From contig CAJTNY010000012.1 of the NCBI GenBank assembly GCA_910577875.1, positions 1-44,749 on the forward strand: 44,749 bases of DNA, in the 5' to 3' direction. Positions 7,714-15,956 of the stretch are shown here, piece by piece. The notes below the pieces were generated by a model. The model saw only the letters and a program-made list of their open reading frames with translations, did no database searches and was not told the DNA's origin. The DNA comes from an uncultured Christensenella sp. GTDB lineage: Bacteria; Bacillota; Clostridia; Christensenellales; Borkfalkiaceae. The translations under genes were made by a program, and so were the position numbers. The stretch's first letter is position 1; each line of letters starts with the position of its first letter.

Positions 7714-9132
7714 ATGAAGAAATTTTTATTGGTTTTGGTTTCCGTGTGTCTTGCAGCAGTTATATTTATCTGCGGTTGCTCAACGAACGGAAAAGATGGA
7801 CGCGACGGCATTGACGGTCAGAACGTTACAATTGAAGAAGTCTATAAAAAATATGTTGACGAATACGGCGAAATTTCTTATGAAGAATTTCTTCTTAAAA
7901 TTTTCAGCTATACCAACGAAGAACTTGATGAACTTACGGGTTTGAAATCACGGATAAATAAATCTCTTATGTCCGGCGTAACCATACTTTCAAGGTTCGG
8001 TTATTCAATGAAAGGTGGAATAAGTATATTGCCGTCGTCTTATACAGTATATAACGTCTATACGGGTTCGGGTGCGATTTTATGGCTTGATAAAGATGCG
8101 GGAGACGCATATGTGGTTACCAACTGCCACGTTATATACGACGATACGGCAGACAGTGTATTCTGCAACGACATTAGACTGTATCTTTACGGTCAGGACG
8201 AAAGCGGAGTCAATTACAAAGTTACTAAAAATCAGATTCGGGATTACAGCAGTTACGATATTATCGACGATGAAAATTATTGCATAAAAGCCGAGGTAAT
8301 AGGCGCGTCAGTAAACTACGACATAGCTCTGTTAAAGGTTAGCGGAAGCGATGTGCTTAAAAGAAGCAATGCTGCCGTCGCCGAATTTTCGGACGATTTC
8401 GACGTAACGGTTGGAGAAACAGTTTATACGATAGGCAATGCATCGGGTGAAGGAATGTCTTCTTCAAGCGGTATAGTCAGCAAAGACAGCGAGTATATAA
8501 CGTTGACGATGTCTTCGGAAGAAGAAGAATATTTATCAAACGACGATTATATTTCATATCGCGTAATGCGAATTACCGCGCCAATTAACCACGGTAACTC
8601 GGGCGGCGCACTTTATAATTTAAAAGGTAAGATTATAGGCATAGTCAACGCCAAAGACGAAGACGAGGGAGTGGATAATATGGGCTACGCGCTCCCCGGG
8701 AAAAGCGTAAATATGCTTTTGGGCCTTATGTACGACAATTACAAAGCCAACGGCTTTAAAATGAAATCGGGCGGAGGAGTAGATAAAGCTTTAATCGGAA
8801 TAACCACGGAAATTTCGGACAGTTATTCTCGTTTTAACGAAAATACGGCTGTTGCCGAAATCGTTCACCAGGTAAAAGTAAACGACGTCAGTTCGAATCC
8901 GGCGAAAGGCAAGCTTGAACAGGGAGATTATCTGAAATCTGCGGAGATTTTAGGTTCTGACGGAACGGTGAAATTAGAACGGTTCGATATTACCCGCGAT
9001 TACTATCTCCGTGAAGCGATGCTTTCAGTGCGCAAAGGCGATAAAGTTAAATTGACGGTCGAGCGCGGCGGTCAGACGATTGATTTGGAATTGGTTTTCG
9101 ACTCGGACAAATATTTTACACACGTCGATTAA
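7714..9132 (+). CDS. Lipid-anchored trypsin-like (S1C) serine protease with collagen-like N-terminus
   Basis: Extracytoplasmic protease/chaperone of the HtrA class, 472 residues. An N-terminal signal ends in a lipobox (FICGC, Cys22), so the protein should be anchored to the outer face of the membrane. A GKDGRDGIDGQN collagen-like stretch and a charged linker (VYKKYVDEYG... SYEEFLLK) follow. The catalytic triad is visible: His139 (TNCHVI), Asp203 (NYDIALLKV) and Ser296 (NHGNSGGALYN). A C-terminal PDZ-like region (about 350-470) contains KGKLEQGDYLKSAEI. A GAGG ribosome-binding site precedes the ATG and a terminator follows. It is one of two S1C lipoproteins in the window (the other starts at 20,925). 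Substrate unknown. Confidence 0.88.
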   Translation: MKKFLLVLVSVCLAAVIFICGCSTNGKDGRDGIDGQNVTIEEVYKKYVDEYGEISYEEFLLKIFSYTNEELDELTGLKSRINKSLMSGVTILSRFGYSMKGGISILPSSYTVYNVYTGSGAILWLDKDAGDAYVVTNCHVIYDDTADSVFCNDIRLYLYGQDESGVNYKVTKNQIRDYSSYDIIDDENYCIKAEVIGASVNYDIALLKVSGSDVLKRSNAAVAEFSDDFDVTVGETVYTIGNASGEGMSSSSGIVSKDSEYITLTMSSEEEEYLSNDDYISYRVMRITAPINHGNSGGALYNLKGKIIGIVNAKDEDEGVDNMGYALPGKSVNMLLGLMYDNYKANGFKMKSGGGVDKALIGITTEISDSYSRFNENTAVAEIVHQVKVNDVSSNPAKGKLEQGDYLKSAEILGSDGTVKLERFDITRDYYLREAMLSVRKGDKVKLTVERGGQTIDLELVFDSDKYFTHVD

Positions 9133-9149
9133 AACCTGAAATAAAATAA

Positions 9150-9180
9150 AAAAGCTCTTGAATAAAATTCAAGGGCTTTT
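9150..9180 (+). terminator. Terminator of the 7714 protease gene
   Basis: A 13-bp stem with one G-T wobble (aaaagctcttgaa / ttcaagggctttt), 5-nt loop, followed by aattttttt. On minus it has an A/T-rich tail and may also serve metA, which ends at 9211. Confidence 0.85.
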
Positions 9181-9210
9181 AATTTTTTTAAGCGCAGACC
9201 TGATTTGTAA

Positions 9211-10131
9211 TTATCTTTCGTCGTTAATGTCGTAAGGAGTTACCTGATATACGTAATAGTTAAGCCAGTTTATGTAAAAAAGATTTGCCGTCGACGACCA
9301 GTTCATTTTAACATCCGTATGTTCTTTATCTGTAAAATAATTTACAGGCGGTTTAATATCGAGCCCTTTCGCTATATCGCGCTCGTACTCGTTTTTGAGC
9401 GTGTATCTGTCATACTCCATATGTCCCGTAACAAAAACTTGTCTGTTATCCGTGCTCTTAATAATAGACGCGCCTGCGCGTTTGGAATAAGCCAGAATTT
9501 TAAGGTTTTTTACGTGCAGAATATCTTTTGCGTATATAATTGTATGACGCGAGTGGGGGACGTGGAATTCATCGGAAATTCCGCGCATAAGCGGTTCGGG
9601 GATACCGTCGCGCACTCTGTTGTGCGCGAATATTCCGAAACATTTTTCCTTCAACTGGTGTTTTTTTATGCCGTAGAAGTAATGCAGAGCGGCTTGCGCT
9701 CCCCAGCATATAAAAAGAGTTGAAGTTACGTTTGTTTTCGTCCACCCGAATATTTCTTTGAGTTCGCCCCAATAGGCAACCTTTTCGAACGGCATATTTT
9801 CGAGCGGTGCGCCCGTTATTATCATGCCGTCGAACTTGCGGCTTTTAATCTCGTCGAACGTCTTATAAAACTTGTCCAAATGACTTTTATCGGTATGCGT
9901 CGCATTATAAGTCGAAGTCTTTATAAGCGTTATATTTACTTGCAGGGGCGAGTTCGACAGAAGTCGCATAAACTGCGTTTCCGTAGTTTCTTTCGTTGGC
10001 ATAAGATTGAGAATAGCTATTTCGATAGGACGTATTTCCTGCGACCCCGCTCTCTGTCTGTCCATTACGAAAATTCTTTCGCTCATCAGTATGCTGAACG
10101 CGGGAAGTTCTTTATCTATTACAATAGGCAT
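9211..10131 (-). CDS. metA: Homoserine O-acetyltransferase (MetA family, acetyl-type)
   Basis: Acylates homoserine in the first committed step of methionine synthesis. The 306-residue protein has the MetA N-terminus (MPIVIDKELPAF, RPIEIAILNLMPTKETTETQ), the catalytic Cys142 (FICWGAQAALH) and the catalytic His237/Glu239 (GHMEYDRY). Residue 111 is Glu (TGAPLE111NMPF); in this family Glu111 goes with acetyl-CoA and Gly111 with succinyl-CoA, so this enzyme should make O-acetylhomoserine despite the usual homoserine O-succinyltransferase label. Its ATG overlaps the metY stop (TAATG), which predicts translational coupling, and MetY uses O-acetylhomoserine. No SAM riboswitch or T-box is visible upstream of the pair. 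Confidence 0.93.
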   Translation of the reverse strand: MPIVIDKELPAFSILMSERIFVMDRQRAGSQEIRPIEIAILNLMPTKETTETQFMRLLSNSPLQVNITLIKTSTYNATHTDKSHLDKFYKTFDEIKSRKFDGMIITGAPLENMPFEKVAYWGELKEIFGWTKTNVTSTLFICWGAQAALHYFYGIKKHQLKEKCFGIFAHNRVRDGIPEPLMRGISDEFHVPHSRHTIIYAKDILHVKNLKILAYSKRAGASIIKSTDNRQVFVTGHMEYDRYTLKNEYERDIAKGLDIKPPVNYFTDKEHTDVKMNWSSTANLFYINWLNYYVYQVTPYDINDER

Positions 10132-11405
10132 TAAATTTTCTCCAAGGCTTGTTCCAAATCCTCTATGATGTCGTCGGGATTTTCGATACCGACCGAGAGT
10201 CTTATAAGATTATGCGGAACTCCTGCCTTAACCAAATCTTCTTCGGAAAGCTGTCTGTGCGTCGTTGACGCGGGGTGCAGTACACAGCTTCTTACGTCCG
10301 CAACGTGGGTTTCCTGTGTGATTAATTGCAACGCCTCCATAAATTTTGCGCATTTTTTCACGTCGCCTTTGATTCCGAAACTCATCATACCGCCCTGCCC
10401 GAAAGGTAAATATTTCTCGGCAAGTCCGTGGTATTTGTTGTTGCTCAAAGAGGGGTGCAATATCCAATCGATTTTAGGGTGTGTTGAAAGAAACTTTGCG
10501 ACCTTTTTTGCATTTGATGAATGTCTTTCCATTCTCAGCGCAAGAGTGTCGCTTCCTATGTAAGCAATAAACGCGTTCTGCGGACTCATAATTGCGCCGA
10601 AGTCGCGCATCATTTGTGCGCGGCATTTGGTTCCGAACGCAACGGGTAAATCAGCGTAAACAAGACCGTGATAGCTTTCGTCGGGTTCGTTAAAGGAAGA
10701 GTAACGCGTATTGTTTTTGAAATTGAAATTGCCTATATCGATAATTACTCCGCCAAGCGCTGCCGCGTGTCCGTCGAGATATTTTGACGAGGAGTGGATA
10801 ATTATGTTTGCGCCGTATTCCGCAGGACGGCATAAAACGGGAGTTGCGAGTGTATTGTCCACTGCAAATAAAAGTTTATGTTTTTTTGCGATTTTTGCAA
10901 TTTTATCAAAGTCCAAAACAATGATTGCAGGGTTCGCGATTGTTTCGGTAAATATTAGCTTCGTCCTGTCGTCGATGAGTTTTTCGATTTCCTCGGCAGG
11001 AGCGTCTGGATCGAAAAATCTGCATTCTATCCCGAGTTTCGGCAAAGTGGTCGAAAACAGATTATAAGTGCCCCCGTAAACGGCTTGCGACGTAATAATG
11101 TTATCGCCTGTGCCTGCGACGGTTAGAATCGCGAGCGTCGTTGCGCTCATTCCAGAAGCACAGCCTATTCCGCAGACGCCGCCTTCCAAAGCCGCGATTT
11201 TGCCTTCAAACGCAGCAACAGTGGGATTGGCTAAACGCGTGTAAAAATAACCATCGCTTTTAAGATCGAAAAGGTCAGCCATATCCTGAGTCTTTTTATA
11301 GACGAAAGTAGTTGACTGGGCTATCGGAGGAATTCTCGCTTCGCCTGTTTCGGGAGAATAACCCGCCTGTACGCACATTGTGTCCAATTTGTAATTTTTA
11401 TCCAT
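10131..11405 (-). CDS. metY: O-acetylhomoserine aminocarboxypropyltransferase (sulfhydrylase)
   Basis: PLP enzyme of the Cys/Met metabolism family that makes homocysteine from O-acetylhomoserine and sulfide. The 424-residue length and the sequences TMCVQAGY near the start, YFYTRLANPTVAAFE (53-67), DNTLATP and SSSKYLDGH (Lys208, the PLP Schiff base) fit MetY better than cystathionine gamma-synthase (about 380 residues). An AAAGGA ribosome-binding site precedes the ATG, 34 nt after smpB, and a small CCCTT/AAGGG hairpin overlaps it. The stop overlaps the metA start. Together metY and metA form a direct sulfhydrylation route. Confidence 0.92.
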   Translation of the reverse strand: MDKNYKLDTMCVQAGYSPETGEARIPPIAQSTTFVYKKTQDMADLFDLKSDGYFYTRLANPTVAAFEGKIAALEGGVCGIGCASGMSATTLAILTVAGTGDNIITSQAVYGGTYNLFSTTLPKLGIECRFFDPDAPAEEIEKLIDDRTKLIFTETIANPAIIVLDFDKIAKIAKKHKLLFAVDNTLATPVLCRPAEYGANIIIHSSSKYLDGHAAALGGVIIDIGNFNFKNNTRYSSFNEPDESYHGLVYADLPVAFGTKCRAQMMRDFGAIMSPQNAFIAYIGSDTLALRMERHSSNAKKVAKFLSTHPKIDWILHPSLSNNKYHGLAEKYLPFGQGGMMSFGIKGDVKKCAKFMEALQLITQETHVADVRSCVLHPASTTHRQLSEEDLVKAGVPHNLIRLSVGIENPDDIIEDLEQALEKI

Positions 11406-11439
11406 ATTTTATCCTTTCCCTTTATTAAGGGTATTAAGT

Positions 11440-11889
11440 TTATCTGTAATCTTTAAGCTGTCTGTCAAGCGCGCGTTTTTGGTCTCTTTCCGCAATCGTG
11501 CGTTTTTTATCGAAGTTCTGTTTGCCTTTGCACAGCGCAAGTTCTACTTTGACAAGACTTCCCGAAAAATACAGCGAAATAGGAATAAGTGTATAACCTT
11601 TTTCGTTTATTTTACCGACAATTTTATCTATTTCAAACCTATGCATCAAAAGCTTTCTGTCGCGTTTACTGTCTTTGGTGGAAAATGCGCCCGACTTATC
11701 GTAAACGGCTATATGCGCGTTTTTTAAAGTAAGCTGGCCTTCGCGAATATAGCAAAAACTGTCTTTGAGATTACATTTTCCTGCTCTCAAAGACTTGACT
11801 TCCGAGCCTTCAAGCACTATGCCCGCCTCGTATTTTTCCAGAATAAAATATTCATAAGAAGCGTATCTGTTATTCGCAATTGTGTTCAT
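11440..11889 (-). CDS. smpB: SsrA-binding protein SmpB
   Basis: Binds tmRNA and delivers it to stalled ribosomes in trans-translation. The 149-residue protein has the family blocks NRYASYEYFILEKYEAGIVL, GSEVKSLRAGKCNLKDSF and the basic C-terminal tail with KKRTIAERDQKR that enters the mRNA channel. It is downstream of rnr (46 nt) in the classic secG-rnr-smpB order; RNase R degrades the mRNAs released by trans-translation. The tmRNA gene itself is not in the window. Confidence 0.97.
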   Translation of the reverse strand: MNTIANNRYASYEYFILEKYEAGIVLEGSEVKSLRAGKCNLKDSFCYIREGQLTLKNAHIAVYDKSGAFSTKDSKRDRKLLMHRFEIDKIVGKINEKGYTLIPISLYFSGSLVKVELALCKGKQNFDKKRTIAERDQKRALDRQLKDYR

Positions 11890-11935
11890 AACCGTATTAT
11901 ATCACAATTTTTCCGATAGTAAAATAATTTTTTTG

Positions 11936-13855
11936 TCAATATAACGAAAACATTACTCGCATTCTGCCGAAATCACAGTTTTCTACGCGTATTTTCAGTT
12001 TATCGCCGAGACGGTAACTGCTTTTTGCACCTTTGAGTAAAAATTTCTCTGCAATGAATTCATAAGTGTCATCAGGCAGGATTTCAAGCGGAATAAGTCC
12101 TTCGATAGTGTTTTCGAGTTCGCAGAATATGCCGAAGTTAGTGACTCCAGAAACTGTGGCTTCATAAATTTCTCCTATGCGGTCGGACATATAAACAAGT
12201 TTATAGAGCTCGTCGACGTCGCGTTCGGCTTCGTCGGCAATGCGCTCGCGTTCGGAGCAGTCTGTTCCCGCAGATAGTGCGGTTTCCGTATATTTTTGAA
12301 AACTTTCTCCGCGCAGAACGCATTTCAAAACTCGGTGCACGAACAAGTCGGGATAACGTCGGATAGGGGATGTAAAGTGACAGTAGCAATCTGACGCCAG
12401 CCCGAAATGTCCCAAATTTTCCTCACAGTATCTTGCTTTCTGCATACTTCTCAGCATAACTTTATTTACTACGGAATAAAAAGGTTTATCCTCTGCGCGC
12501 GTTAAAATGCTCTGAAAGTCCTTAGGCTTAACGTTTTCCGCGTCGCATTTCGCATTTATTCCCAAATCTTTTACAAACGATAAGAACATACCTGCCTTTT
12601 CGGGTGAAGGGCTTTCGTGCACGCGGAAAAGACAAGGCGCTTTATTTTTTAGAAGAAACTCCGCAACGGCTTCGTTTGCCGAAATCATAAACTGCTCGAT
12701 AATGCGTTCCGAAATACCGCGTTCGTAATCGGGTATCACGATTTCGCCGTTTCCGTCAACGTAAATTTTTGCCTCGCGCATGTCAAGATTTATCTCTCCG
12801 CGCGCTTTGCGCTTGCGCTCCATAATAAGGCAGAGTTTTTCCATATTTTTTAAGCTTTCCGCAATGTCCGCATAGTTTTTACAAAGCTCTTTGTCGCCGC
12901 CGATTATCGCGGTGACTTCCGCGTAAGTCATTTTACGGTTGCTGTAGATAACGCTTTCGAAGATTTCGCAGTCGAGTCTGTTTCCTTCGCCGTCGAACGT
13001 CATAATGCAGGACATTGCGTATCTGTCTTCGCCTTCGTTTAAAGAACAAGCCCCGTTTGAAAGTTCTTTCGGAAGCATAGGCAGAACCCTGTCGGGGAAG
13101 TATACGCTCGTTCCGCGTTTGTACGCTTCGTTGTCGAGCACGGAACGGTATTTGACATAATGGCTGACGTCGGCTATGTGTACGCCCAGAATAAATTTGC
13201 CGTCCTTGATTTCAAGCGAAACTGCGTCGTCGATATCGCGTGTATCCGCGCCGTCGATAGTGAAAATAATTTTATCGCGTAAGTCTCTGCGCTTGTCCGC
13301 TACGATTTTCTGATTCGAAACTTTTTGCGCTTCATTTAAAACAGTTTCTGGAAATTCTTCGTACAGACCGTGTACGCGGATAATGGAAAGTTCTTCCGCG
13401 TCGAAATCTCCGCTTTCGCCTAAAATTTCGATAATCCTGCCTCTCGGCAGACCTTTTGCGGGATAATTGGTTATTTCACATAGAACCTTGTCGCCGTCTT
13501 TGGCTGTCAACGCCCATTGTAAAGGGATAAGTATATCCGGAAATTTCGCGTTGTCAGGATACACGCGTCCGTAGCCGCCCGTCCTTTCGAAAGTGCCCGT
13601 AATGTGCTTGTTTATGCGTTCGAGAACTTTTATAATGCGCGCTTCGTCTTTTGTTCCTTTAACGTGTAATGCGAGAACCTTGTCGCCGTCATAAGCGCCG
13701 TTAACCGACGAACGCGGTACAAAAAAATCGCTTTTATATTTTTCTTTATCGTCGGGAATAAGAAACGCAAATCCGCGTTCGTTGCCTTGAACGGTAGCGG
13801 TAAATGAGTTTTTATTTTGTTTTTCGTTTTTAAAATTTTTATTTCTGTATTTCAT
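11936..13855 (-). CDS. rnr: Ribonuclease R (short form)
   Basis: Processive 3'-5' exoribonuclease of the RNB family. The 639-residue product has two cold-shock-type RNA-binding domains at the N terminus (GNERGFAFLIPDD near 24-36), the RNB catalytic centre DGADTRDIDDAVSLE (201-215, Mg-binding Asp residues), HFTSPIRRYPDL, and a C-terminal S1 domain (GEIYEATVSGVTNFGIFCEL). It is shorter than typical RNase R (about 700-800 residues): the N-terminal winged-helix and the long Lys-rich tail are missing. The start is an ATG followed by a short Lys/Asn-rich segment. It lies between secG and smpB, fitting mRNA surveillance. Confidence 0.95.
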   Translation of the reverse strand: MKYRNKNFKNEKQNKNSFTATVQGNERGFAFLIPDDKEKYKSDFFVPRSSVNGAYDGDKVLALHVKGTKDEARIIKVLERINKHITGTFERTGGYGRVYPDNAKFPDILIPLQWALTAKDGDKVLCEITNYPAKGLPRGRIIEILGESGDFDAEELSIIRVHGLYEEFPETVLNEAQKVSNQKIVADKRRDLRDKIIFTIDGADTRDIDDAVSLEIKDGKFILGVHIADVSHYVKYRSVLDNEAYKRGTSVYFPDRVLPMLPKELSNGACSLNEGEDRYAMSCIMTFDGEGNRLDCEIFESVIYSNRKMTYAEVTAIIGGDKELCKNYADIAESLKNMEKLCLIMERKRKARGEINLDMREAKIYVDGNGEIVIPDYERGISERIIEQFMISANEAVAEFLLKNKAPCLFRVHESPSPEKAGMFLSFVKDLGINAKCDAENVKPKDFQSILTRAEDKPFYSVVNKVMLRSMQKARYCEENLGHFGLASDCYCHFTSPIRRYPDLFVHRVLKCVLRGESFQKYTETALSAGTDCSERERIADEAERDVDELYKLVYMSDRIGEIYEATVSGVTNFGIFCELENTIEGLIPLEILPDDTYEFIAEKFLLKGAKSSYRLGDKLKIRVENCDFGRMRVMFSLY

Positions 13856-13860
13856 AATTT

Positions 13861-13890
13861 AAAAAAATAAGACGGCTTTAAAAAGCCGCC
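13861..13890 (-). terminator. Weak terminator or attenuator between secG and rnr
   Basis: Read on minus: ggcggctttttaaagccgtc forms a stem of about 8 bp with one G-U pair, followed by TTATTTTTTT. It lies 20 nt past the secG stop and just before rnr, so it may reduce read-through into rnr rather than fully end transcription. Confidence 0.55.
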
Positions 13891-13909
13891 CCGAAAGATT
13901 AATGTCCGA

Positions 13910-14203
13910 TTAGGAAACTATTACGCCTATGATATAGGAAGCTATGGAAAGAACCGCGAGAATACCGAGACAAACCCAGGTCCATTTTTTCAGCTTAGCT
14001 TCGATAGACTGTCCTCTGTTTTTGCCGAAGAACGTTTCGCTTGACGCTGTAATACCCTGAATACCGTCGGAATTGCTCTTCTGGAATAAAACAATGATAA
14101 TAGTTATAAGTGCGGTAAGGAATAAAACGATAATGAAAATGGTGGAGAAAGTAATGTATAAAGTCCACTCGATATCGCCTAATGCTAACAGATTTAAGCC
14201 CAT
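13910..14203 (-). CDS. secG: Preprotein translocase subunit SecG
   Basis: Small membrane subunit of the SecYEG channel. The ATG at 14203 follows AGAGGT by 7 nt and gives 97 residues; the upstream TTG at 14218 lies before the ribosome-binding site. Two membrane helices (about 13-36 and 75-95) flank the SecG-type cytoplasmic loop (LFQKSNSDGIQGITASSETFFGKNRG). It is followed by rnr and smpB, the order common in Firmicutes. Confidence 0.93.
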   Translation of the reverse strand: MGLNLLALGDIEWTLYITFSTIFIIVLFLTALITIIIVLFQKSNSDGIQGITASSETFFGKNRGQSIEAKLKKWTWVCLGILAVLSIASYIIGVIVS

Positions 14204-14269
14204 AAACTGACCTCTCAAACAATTTTACTTAAAGAGTATAACATATAGGAAATTATTTTACAATCAATT

Positions 14270-15229
14270 TTATCCCGATTTTTTAAATTTTAACCGTACT
14301 TCGCCGAATTTATTTATAATAAATATACCAAGACATACCAAAACGAGCGCTATCAGCGTGAACCACGAAAAAAGCTGTTCGTTTTCGCCGAGTATTATTG
14401 CCGAGAAAACCGCGCCGAAAATCGGGTTCGTGCTTTTGAAAACCGCAACTTTCGAAACAGGATTGTATTTGAGTAAAAAACCTTGAAGCGTAAAAGCGCA
14501 TGCAGAGAGGAAGGCAAGATATAGTAGCATAAATACCGCGCCCGTCGAAACGGTGTTGATATTTCCGCCGAGCGAAAGCCCGAGTATTATAAGAATGACG
14601 CCGCCGAAAAAGAACTGATACCCGCATAGCGCGGAAGTATCCTCGTGTTTTGAGAATATCTTTACAAGTCCCGCTGCAATAGCCGCGCTCAGACCTGAAA
14701 AAATTACGAATCCTTCGCCGAGCAGAGAAAAATCAAAGGAGAAATCCCCGCCGATATTTATTAGTACTATGCCGCCGAAACCGAGTATACAGCCGATAAG
14801 TTTTATAAGATTGAATTTTTCCGTTCTGAAAATAAAGCACGCCGCGAGTATGGTAAAGAAAACGCCGAGCCCGTTTAAGACGGAAGCTTTTACTCCCGCT
14901 GTGTTGGCAAGTCCTATATAGAAAAACGAATATTGTGCAATCGTCTGAAAAACGGATACAAGTCCGATACGCCATATATTTTTAGCTTTCGGCAGAAGAA
15001 ATTTTCGTTTGGTTATGCTTCCGAAAATTATCACGAGTACGCCGGCAATCGAAAAACGCATACCCGCAAACAGCATTAAAGAAGGGATGCTTTCCGTGTC
15101 GACGTCAAAAAGGTTATAGCCGATTTTAACGCACGGAAACGCGCTCCCCCAAAGGACACAGCAGAATATTGCGCACAAACATACGACGTAATTTTTAGTA
15201 AAAAATTTTTCGGGTTCTTTCAACAACAT
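14270..15229 (-). CDS. DMT/EamA family transporter
   Basis: Inner-membrane permease of the drug/metabolite transporter superfamily, 319 residues from the ATG at 15229 (an in-frame TTG lies 21 nt upstream). About ten hydrophobic helices form two EamA repeats (LCAIFCCVLWGSAFPCVKIG at the start; GFLLKYNPVSKVAVFKSTNP and FSAIILGE in the second). The substrate cannot be predicted. No ribosome-binding site is visible and the -10 box of a good promoter ends 9 nt before the ATG, so the mRNA may be almost leaderless. Confidence 0.88.
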   Translation of the reverse strand: MLLKEPEKFFTKNYVVCLCAIFCCVLWGSAFPCVKIGYNLFDVDTESIPSLMLFAGMRFSIAGVLVIIFGSITKRKFLLPKAKNIWRIGLVSVFQTIAQYSFFYIGLANTAGVKASVLNGLGVFFTILAACFIFRTEKFNLIKLIGCILGFGGIVLINIGGDFSFDFSLLGEGFVIFSGLSAAIAAGLVKIFSKHEDTSALCGYQFFFGGVILIILGLSLGGNINTVSTGAVFMLLYLAFLSACAFTLQGFLLKYNPVSKVAVFKSTNPIFGAVFSAIILGENEQLFSWFTLIALVLVCLGIFIINKFGEVRLKFKKSG

Positions 15230-15238
15230 TTCTATACC

Positions 15239-15267
15239 ATTATATTGCAAATAAAAAGATTAGGCAA
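15239..15267 (-). promoter_or_regulatory. Promoter of the DMT transporter, overlapping the upstream terminator
   Basis: Read on minus: TTGCCT (15267-15262), 17-nt spacer, TATAAT (15244-15239). Transcription would start near 15232, about 3 nt before the ATG. The -35 box lies inside the descending arm of the XRE-gene terminator hairpin. Confidence 0.65.
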
Positions 15268-15287
15268 TTCTTTTTGCCTAATCTTTT
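15254..15287 (-). terminator. Terminator overlapping the end of the XRE regulator gene
   Basis: A 14-bp perfect stem (aaaagattaggcaa and complement) with a 6-nt loop. On minus it is followed by TTTTTAT. It contains the TAG stop of the regulator gene. Confidence 0.85.
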
Positions 15288-15490
15288 AATCCCAAAATTT
15301 CGTCGGCAGACACGTCCAAAATTTGGCACAGGTTTGCAAAAGTTTCCAAAGAAGGATAAACATCGTCTCGTAAGTACTTGTTCACGGCTGTGGGGTGCAG
15401 GTTTAACTTTTCCGCAAGCTCTTTTTGTGTAAAAGTACTCGTTTTTATTGCTTCCCGTAATCTATCTTGAATATTTTTTATTGTAATCAT
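15278..15490 (-). CDS. XRE-family helix-turn-helix regulator
   Basis: A 70-residue DNA-binding protein that is almost entirely one HTH_3 domain: FTQKELAEKLNLHPTAVNKYLRDD spans the helix-turn-helix and LCQILDVSADEILGL the last helix. Single-domain XRE proteins usually repress their own promoter and a neighbour. It is divergent from a small membrane protein at 15612; the 121-nt gap holds three copies of an AGAGTAA-like half-site around a consensus promoter, the likely operator. The gene ends in TAG inside its own terminator. Confidence 0.88.
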   Translation of the reverse strand: MITIKNIQDRLREAIKTSTFTQKELAEKLNLHPTAVNKYLRDDVYPSLETFANLCQILDVSADEILGLKD

Positions 15491-15507
15491 ATTAATAATA
15501 TAGCGTG

Positions 15508-15553
15508 TTACTCTATTTTAATGCTTGACAATAGAGTAATGCTCTATTATAAT
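15508..15553 (+). promoter_or_regulatory. Consensus promoter with embedded palindromic operator
   Basis: TTGACA (15525-15530), 17-nt spacer, TATAAT (15548-15553): a perfect sigma-A promoter facing the 15612 gene. The spacer is itself an inverted repeat, ATAGAG-taatg-CTCTAT (15531-15547), and an upstream TTACTCTAT (15508-15516) is inverted relative to ATAGAGTAA (15531-15539). Three half-sites of one motif overlap and flank the promoter. This suggests tight repression, most simply by the divergent XRE protein. Confidence 0.8.
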
Positions 15554-15611
15554 AATTTGTGTAAACGGTATCACGGTAAAAATAGCAGTGGATACAAAGG
15601 AATAAAATAAT

Positions 15612-15911
15612 ATGAAAAATTTTTTCAGAAAGAACGACAGGTATATTTTATTAGCTGATAGACTATTTTTTGCATTTCTTATAGTTTACGCTATCATTAT
15701 GATTATTTTGACGATTATAAGTTTTGTTAATGGGATTATATTGACGGGAGCAATAACGCTTATTTTAACGATAATTTCAGTTCCGATTATGTATATTTCT
15801 TTCAAACTGATTATTTCATATTTAATTGATATAAAATTAATTCGTAATAAGTTATATGAAGACGAGAATCAAGATTTTAATATTGATTTGATTGATTTTT
15901 ATGACAAATAA
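15612..15911 (+). CDS. Small membrane protein, XRE-linked, function unknown
   Basis: A 99-residue protein I do not recognise. It has a short basic N-terminus (FFRKNDR), two long hydrophobic segments (about 14-40 and 45-72), then a charged tail with KLIRNKLYEDENQD. It is very AT-rich compared with nearby housekeeping genes. AAAGG lies 11 nt before the ATG and a perfect promoter with a palindromic operator drives it. The divergent single-domain XRE gene suggests a two-gene regulator/effector unit; it could be a membrane-acting toxin, an immunity protein or a stress protein. None of these is shown by the sequence. Confidence 0.75.
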   Translation: MKNFFRKNDRYILLADRLFFAFLIVYAIIMIILTIISFVNGIILTGAITLILTIISVPIMYISFKLIISYLIDIKLIRNKLYEDENQDFNIDLIDFYDK

Positions 15912-15947
15912 AGATATCCCGATTGCAATTGCAATCGGGATATCTTT
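15910..15947. terminator. Perfect palindromic terminator between convergent genes
   Basis: A 38-nt perfect palindrome (aaagatatcccgattgcaa and its complement) overlaps the stop of the 15612 gene. It has A and T tracts on both arms and separates this gene from gpmI, so it should end transcription from both sides. Confidence 0.85.
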
Positions 15948-15956
15948 ATAATTAAT

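Noticed and set aside
11406..11439. A SAM riboswitch or T-box for metY-metA
   Set aside because: Only 34 nt separate smpB and metY, with just a small CCCTT/AAGGG hairpin; far too short for either class.
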